A stretch of DNA of 27,669 nucleotides from an uncultured Bacteroidaceae bacterium. Lineage in GTDB: Bacteria; Bacteroidota; Bacteroidia; Bacteroidales; Bacteroidaceae. The notes under the pieces were generated by a model. That model searched no databases, had not been told where the DNA came from, and saw nothing but the letters and a program-made list of their open reading frames with translations. This document shows, piece by piece, positions 23,803-27,669 of this stretch. Position numbers and translations under genes: made by a program. Within the stretch, counting starts at the first letter, position 1. The number at the start of each line of letters is the position of its first letter. The stretch covers positions 1 through 27,669 of the forward strand of contig CAJGDX010000020.1 of assembly GCA_904502185.1 (NCBI GenBank). Reading direction: 5' to 3'.

Positions 23803-25584
23803 TTAATCCAGTTTCAGTACTGCGAGGAAAGCCTTCTGCGGCACCTCAACATTACCAATCTGCTTCATGCGCTTCTTACCCTTCTTCTGTTTCTCAAGCA
23901 GTTTACGTTTACGCGACACGTCACCACCGTAACATTTTGCGGTCACATCCTTACGCACCTGTTTGATTGTCTCGCGGGCTATAATCTTTGTACCGATGGC
24001 AGCCTGCAACGCAATATCAAACTGCTGACGGGGAATGAGGTCCTTCAACTTTTCACACATCTGACGTCCAAGGCCATAGGCATTGTCAATATGTGTCAGG
24101 GTAGAAAGTGCATCCACTGGCTCACCATTCAACAGAATATCCAGTTTAATGAGTTTCGAAGTGCGGAAACCGGCAGGATGGTAGTCAAACGAAGCATATC
24201 CTTTGGACATACTCTTGAGTTTGTCGTAGAAGTCGATTACAATCTCGCCCAAAGGCAAAAGGAAACGTATATCCACACGGTTACCGGTGATAAATTCCTG
24301 TTTCTGCAATTCACCTCGTTTCGACAAACAGAGTGTCATAATGGGACCGATATATTCGGCACGGGTAATGATGCTTGCATTTATATAAGGTTCCTCGATG
24401 TGGTCGATAAGTGTCTGGTCGGGCATTCCACCGGGATTATGAACCTCCTGCACCTCTCCCTGCTTGTCGTACACCATGTACGAAACGTTGGGAACGGTTG
24501 TAATGACACTCATATCGAATTCGCGGTCGAGACGTTCCTGTACAATCTCCATGTGCAGAAGTCCAAGGAATCCGCAACGGAAACCGAAGCCGAGAGCTGC
24601 CGACGACTCGGGCTGGAATGTCAGCGAGGCATCGTTCAACTGCAATTTCTCAAGCGATGCACGCAAATCTTCATAGTCCTCGGCATCGATGGGATATACA
24701 CCGGCAAACACCATTGGCTTCACCTCCTCGAATCCCGCGATAGCCTTGTCGCACGGACGTGCAATGTGGGTAATTGTATCACCCACCTTAACCTCGCGCG
24801 ATGTCTTTATACCCGAAATAATATATCCTACGTCGCCTGTACGCAACTCCTTGCAAGGCACCATATCCATTTTCAACACACCTACCTCGTCTGCCACATA
24901 CTCTTTTCCTGTATTGAAGAACTTCACCTTGTCGCCCGAGCGTATAACGCCATTCACAACCTTAAAATATGCAATGATTCCGCGGAAAGAGTTGAACACA
25001 GAGTCGAAGATAAGCGCCTGCAAAGGTGCCTCTTCATCGCCAACGGGAGCAGGAATACGCTCGACAATTGCCTCGAGAAGTTCCTCAACGCCCATACCTG
25101 TCTTTCCCGAAGCAAGCAAGATATCATCTCTGTCACATCCCAACAGGTCGACAATTTCATCCTTCACCTCCTCGGGCATTGCATTTGCCATGTCGCATTT
25201 GTTGATAACAGGGATAATCTCCAATCCGTGGTCGAAAGCCATATAAAGGTTGGAAATAGTCTGAGCCTGCACACCCTGAGTAGCATCCACCACCAACAGA
25301 GCGCCCTCGCACGCAGCAATCGAGCGTGACACCTCATACGAAAAGTCGACGTGTCCCGGAGTGTCAATAAGGTTCAGAGTATATGTCTCTCCTTTATATA
25401 TATATTCCATCTGGATGGCATGACTCTTGATGGTTATACCCCTTTCACGCTCCAGATCCATATTATCGAGCATCTGACCTTCAGTCACTTGAATGGTCTT
25501 AGTTGTTTCCAACAGACGGTCGGCCAATGTAGACTTACCGTGGTCGATGTGAGCAATAATGCAAAAGTTCCTTATCTTCTTCAT
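23803..25584 (-). CDS. lepA: Elongation factor 4 (LepA)
   Basis: This 593-residue translation GTPase acts on ribosomes. Its G domain has the P-loop AHIDHGKST (residues 11-19), the switch I RERGITIKS (47-55), DTPGH (74-78) and NKCD (128-131). The NKCD form, in place of NKxD with isoleucine, is common in Bacteroidota. Later domains carry the LepA-specific C-terminal sequence KKGKKRMKQIG, YGGDVSRKRKLLEKQK, which distinguishes it from EF-G. Length matches the family. It is the first gene of a minus-strand run lepA-ftsY-rimO-HU-HU/LysM. A leader of about 190 bases separates it from its likely promoter. Confidence 0.96.
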   Translation of the reverse strand: MKKIRNFCIIAHIDHGKSTLADRLLETTKTIQVTEGQMLDNMDLERERGITIKSHAIQMEYIYKGETYTLNLIDTPGHVDFSYEVSRSIAACEGALLVVDATQGVQAQTISNLYMAFDHGLEIIPVINKCDMANAMPEEVKDEIVDLLGCDRDDILLASGKTGMGVEELLEAIVERIPAPVGDEEAPLQALIFDSVFNSFRGIIAYFKVVNGVIRSGDKVKFFNTGKEYVADEVGVLKMDMVPCKELRTGDVGYIISGIKTSREVKVGDTITHIARPCDKAIAGFEEVKPMVFAGVYPIDAEDYEDLRASLEKLQLNDASLTFQPESSAALGFGFRCGFLGLLHMEIVQERLDREFDMSVITTVPNVSYMVYDKQGEVQEVHNPGGMPDQTLIDHIEEPYINASIITRAEYIGPIMTLCLSKRGELQKQEFITGNRVDIRFLLPLGEIVIDFYDKLKSMSKGYASFDYHPAGFRTSKLIKLDILLNGEPVDALSTLTHIDNAYGLGRQMCEKLKDLIPRQQFDIALQAAIGTKIIARETIKQVRKDVTAKCYGGDVSRKRKLLEKQKKGKKRMKQIGNVEVPQKAFLAVLKLD

Positions 25585-25614
25585 ATAAGAAGCCGTTTTA
25601 AAAATCTATTAAAA

Positions 25615-25725
25615 TTATTCATGCGAAGCACATTCCATCCATTCATCTATTCCAACTGCACGAAACAGAAGTGCTTCATATTCTGTACTCAAAATGCAAT
25701 GCAGTAAAGGGCGGGATTTATGCAA
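25615..25725 (-). CDS. Possible small ORF in the lepA leader (uncertain)
   Basis: In the 350-base gap between the ROK gene and lepA, one minus-strand frame runs from a TTG at 25725 to TAA at 25615 and would encode 36 residues containing LSTEYEALLFRAVGIDEWM, a composition more protein-like than the other frames. The start codon is weak, the frame is closed 21 bases upstream by TAG, and I recognise no family. A 7-bp inverted repeat, GAAGCAC (25625-25631) / GTGCTTC (25671-25677), lies inside it, so a structured leader is the alternative. Elsewhere in the gap are the lepA promoter and the ROK terminator. Confidence 0.2.
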   Translation of the reverse strand: MHKSRPLLHCILSTEYEALLFRAVGIDEWMECASHE

Positions 25726-25775
25726 TTTTTCGCTTGCACAACCTGCCTATTAACTCCAATATTTCCATTTTAGTG

Positions 25776-25802
25776 CAAAATTACTAAATTTTAGCGAGAC
25801 AA
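25776..25802 (-). promoter_or_regulatory. Probable promoter of lepA
   Basis: The minus strand carries TAATTTTG (complement of 25776-25783). TTG occurs 16 bases (complement of 25800-25802) or 22 bases (25806-25808) upstream, either side of the usual spacing. Transcription near 25770 would give a leader of about 185 bases. Confidence 0.4.
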
Positions 25803-25870
25803 GAGCAAGATATAGGGAATTTTATTAGCATTATAGCGCAAAAGAGAGTCGCACTACAGCCGTCAGGTCA

Positions 25871-25907
25871 AAAAAAAGAGGTGCGCCTCTAAAAAAAAGC
25901 GCACCTC
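25871..25907 (-). terminator. Intrinsic terminator of the ROK kinase gene
   Basis: On the minus strand, GAGGTGCGC (complement of 25899-25907) pairs with GCGCACCTC (complement of 25878-25886) in a nine-bp stem, followed by a run of at least seven T. This is a strong Rho-independent signal 28 bases past the ROK stop. A nested alternative stem (AGAGG / CCTCT, 25877-25890) also exists. Confidence 0.88.
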
Positions 25908-25934
25908 ATATTATACTGATTATTCTCTGTCTGA

Positions 25935-26891
25935 TTATTTCCAACCCAAAGCCGAAGCTCCAAGAACAGCTGCATCAGCACCTGAGAGGCTCGATTGAAG
26001 AATATCCACTTTGTTTTTCCAGAATGAAACAACCTTTTCGTTCATACGGGTTCTGATGGGAGCGAGCAACAACTCACCTGCATTTGCAAGACCACCAAAG
26101 AGAATGATTGCCTGAGGTACAGAGAATGCGATAAAGTCGCAGAATGCCTCACCCAGGATTGCACCGGTAAACTCGAAAAGCTCCTTGGCAAAAGCATCGC
26201 CCTGAACTGCTGCATCGTAAATCATCTTCGATGTAAGTTCCTCGGGAGCAACATTGCGCAACAATGTAGCATCGTCGCGTTTTTCGAGCCACGCCTTTGC
26301 AGTTCTTACAAAACCGGTAGCCGATGCGTAAGTTTCGAGACAGTCGATACGTCCGCAACCACACTGACGACCTTCGCGCTCGTATGCAGTAACGTGACCA
26401 AGCTCACCGGCAAGACCATCGTGACCATAGATAAGGTTGCCACCCGAAACAATACCGCTACCAACACCTGTGCCAAGAGTAATCACAATAAAGTCGCGCA
26501 TACCTTTGGCAGCACCATACTTCATTTCACCAATGGCTGCAGCATTGGCATCATTAGTCACCTTTGTGGGCAAGCCGCTCTTTTCGGTCAACACGCGTCC
26601 CAGAGGCACACGACCCTTCCAGGGAAGGTTGGCAGCATTTTCAATATCACCGCTATAATAGTTACCCATGGGGGCACCAACGCCGATACCCTCAATATCA
26701 TCCATAGCCACTGAATTATCCTGCGCAAGTTTATTGATTACCGCAACAACAGCATCAGCATAATCATTAAGTTCGGCATATTTCTGGGTTTTTACCGAAT
26801 CATCCTTGGCAAGAATCTTGCCGTTAACATCCACAAGACCAATGACGGTGTTGGTACCACCAAGGTCAATACCTATTACATAATTTGCCAT
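25935..26891 (-). CDS. ROK-family sugar kinase, probable glucokinase
   Basis: This 318-residue protein begins with the phosphate loop GIDLGGTNTVIGLVD (residues 7-21). It has the catalytic aspartate D114 in TNDANAAAIGE, the second loop TLGTGVGSG, sugar-binding AGELGH (161-166) and the zinc set of ROK proteins, H166 with C177, C179 and C184 in CGCGRIDCLETYAS. It phosphorylates a hexose, most likely glucose, using ATP; ManNAc or fructose kinases share these motifs. There is no N-terminal DNA-binding helix-turn-helix, so it is a kinase and not a ROK repressor. It stands alone with its own promoter and terminator, diverging from the GH109-like gene. Confidence 0.92.
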   Translation of the reverse strand: MANYVIGIDLGGTNTVIGLVDVNGKILAKDDSVKTQKYAELNDYADAVVAVINKLAQDNSVAMDDIEGIGVGAPMGNYYSGDIENAANLPWKGRVPLGRVLTEKSGLPTKVTNDANAAAIGEMKYGAAKGMRDFIVITLGTGVGSGIVSGGNLIYGHDGLAGELGHVTAYEREGRQCGCGRIDCLETYASATGFVRTAKAWLEKRDDATLLRNVAPEELTSKMIYDAAVQGDAFAKELFEFTGAILGEAFCDFIAFSVPQAIILFGGLANAGELLLAPIRTRMNEKVVSFWKNKVDILQSSLSGADAAVLGASALGWK

Positions 26892-26912
26892 ATATAATTA
26901 ATTTAAAATGTC

Positions 26913-26925
26913 AATTTGTCAAATT
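26913..26925. promoter_or_regulatory. Palindrome overlapping the ROK -7 box
   Basis: AATTTG-T-CAAATT is a perfect 13-base palindrome that shares its right arm with the -7 element of the ROK promoter. A repressor bound here would block transcription. No regulator is identified, and AT-rich palindromes can arise by chance. Confidence 0.25.
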
Positions 26926-26948
26926 TACGCAGATTTTCGCAACAACAA
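26920..26948 (-). promoter_or_regulatory. Promoter of the ROK kinase gene
   Basis: Minus-strand TTG (complement of 26946-26948), an 18-base spacer and TAAATTTG (complement of 26920-26927) match the Bacteroidota consensus. Transcription would start near 26913, with a leader of about 22 bases. Confidence 0.55.
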
Positions 26949-27010
26949 GCCATTTTTTGCAAAAATTATATAAAAAAGTAATTAATAAACCCGCCAAATG
27001 AATAATTTTG

Positions 27011-27018
27011 TATATTTG
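27011..27018 (+). promoter_or_regulatory. Probable -7 element for the GH109-like gene
   Basis: TATATTTG matches TAnnTTTG exactly. Transcription near 27024 gives a leader of about 80 bases. No clear TTG is seen at the -33 position. The leader contains GGGAGTTAAC followed by TACCCC, a possible weak stem. Confidence 0.42.
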
Positions 27019-27105
27019 CAAAATAAAACATAAAATAGGGAGTTAACTACCCCCTTTCTAAACAAAGCACATATAAACCAAACAATAACAATAAACAAAC
27101 AGGAC

Positions 27106-27669
27106 ATGAAAAAGACAAAAACAATCCTGAGCGCATTGCTTTTTGCAGTAGCGTTCATCATGGTAGGTTGCAGCTGTCCCCAGAACAGCCAACAAGCCAA
27201 TCTGTTCAAAGCCAGTGTAGACTACAAAATTGTTGATGGCGTAATCGTTCTTGACGAGCCCCAGCGCGCTCCCGGCCAGAAAAGCATGCTCGAGTTCCGC
27301 GCTAAGCCCCTTGAGACAGTACGCGTAGGTTTTGTAGGTCTCGGTATGCGCGGTCCCGGCGCTGTTCAGCGTTTCACAAACATCGAAGGTGTGGCAATCA
27401 ACGGTCTTTGCGACAAATACGCTGAAAGAGCTGAACGTTGCCAGGGTTACCTTGACAAGGCTGGTATGCCCAAAGCAAAAATTTACAGCGGTGACGAAGG
27501 TTACAAACAGCTTTGCGAGAGCGATGACATCGACCTCGTTTACATCGCTACATCATGGCAGATGCACGTACCCGTAGCCCTCTACGCTATGGAGCAGGGC
27601 AAGCACGTTGCAATCGAGGTTCCCAGCGCAAACACAGTTGAGGAGTGCTGGCAGCTTGTTGATGCAGCC
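27106..27669 (+). CDS. Gfo/Idh/MocA-fold lipoprotein, GH109-like (alpha-N-acetylgalactosaminidase family), N-terminal part
   Basis: The 188 visible residues begin with a lipoprotein signal (MKKTKTILSALLFAVAFIMV then GC, lipid-modified C22). After a spacer comes a Rossmann NAD-binding fold: VRVGFVGLGMRGPGAVQRF (72-90, GxGxxG type), CDKYAERAE, DIDLVYIATSWQMHVP (141-156) and GKHVAIEVPSA (165-175). The phrases GLGMRGPGAV, IYSGDEGYKQLCE and EVPSA recall GH109 enzymes, which use tightly bound NAD to cleave terminal N-acetylgalactosamine. The catalytic C-terminal half lies outside the window, so a plain oxidoreductase is possible. Export as a lipoprotein fits glycan breakdown at the cell surface or in the periplasm. 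The gene is cut by the window's right edge. Confidence 0.85.
   Translation, partial: MKKTKTILSALLFAVAFIMVGCSCPQNSQQANLFKASVDYKIVDGVIVLDEPQRAPGQKSMLEFRAKPLETVRVGFVGLGMRGPGAVQRFTNIEGVAINGLCDKYAERAERCQGYLDKAGMPKAKIYSGDEGYKQLCESDDIDLVYIATSWQMHVPVALYAMEQGKHVAIEVPSANTVEECWQLVDAA

Noticed and set aside
24091..25329. Plus-strand frame of 412 codons
   Set aside because: It lies antisense to lepA, a full-length conserved gene, and its translation resembles no protein.
25625..25677. 7-bp paired ends that look like a tRNA acceptor stem
   Set aside because: Only 53 bases long, without D-, anticodon- or T-arm features.
1..27669. CRISPR array, insertion sequence or integrase
   Set aside because: No regularly spaced repeats, transposase motifs or attachment-site duplications were seen.

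Overview
The window looks like a chromosomal segment of a gut-type Bacteroidales bacterium (phylum Bacteroidota). Three things point there. The complete aerotolerance gene set (moxR, DUF58, batA to batE) is in Bacteroides order. Promoters repeatedly match the Bacteroides -7 element TAnnTTTG with TTG/TTTG about 18-20 bases upstream. Starts are A-rich and mostly lack Shine-Dalgarno sequences. I see no tRNA, rRNA, CRISPR array or insertion sequence.

Layout. (1) Positions 1-172 hold the start of rplU (ribosomal protein bL21) on the minus strand. (2) Positions 452-3547 (+) encode one very large phage-structural-like protein with its own promoter and terminator and no other phage gene nearby. (3) Positions 4012-8291 (+) form a tight operon: nitroreductase, DUF2520 dehydrogenase-like protein, KdsC-type HAD phosphatase, Maf pyrophosphatase, cysteine synthase and serine acetyltransferase. 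It ends at a 24-bp perfect hairpin shared with the convergent diacylglycerol-kinase-like gene. (4) Positions 8345-19686 (-) hold the lipid kinase, a lipid A acyltransferase-like protein, a PAP2 phosphatase and, upstream of these in transcription order, the Bat operon (moxR, DUF58, BatD-like protein, batA, B, C, D, E). The spacing allows transcription from moxR through the PAP2 and acyltransferase genes. (5) Positions 19855-25584 (-) hold lepA, ftsY, rimO, a small HU gene and an HU-transmembrane-LysM fusion, a translation/membrane-targeting cluster that ends in two DNA-binding proteins. (6) Positions 25935-27669 hold a ROK sugar kinase (-) diverging from a lipoprotein of the Gfo/Idh/MocA fold that resembles GH109 N-acetylgalactosaminidases (+, truncated by the window edge).

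How the parts may work together. CysE makes O-acetylserine and CysK turns it into cysteine; CysE ends in isoleucine, as expected for docking into CysK. BatA to BatE, DUF58 and the BatD-like protein are expected to form an inner-membrane/periplasmic VWA-TPR assembly served by the MoxR AAA+ ATPase. FtsY, LepA and RimO act on membrane targeting, elongation and ribosomal protein modification.

The strongest candidates for unusual biology are the HU-TM-LysM protein, whose layout would place a DNA-binding domain inside and a peptidoglycan-binding domain outside, and the lone phage-like protein beside rplU. Functions come from reading motifs in the translations; no database search was run.
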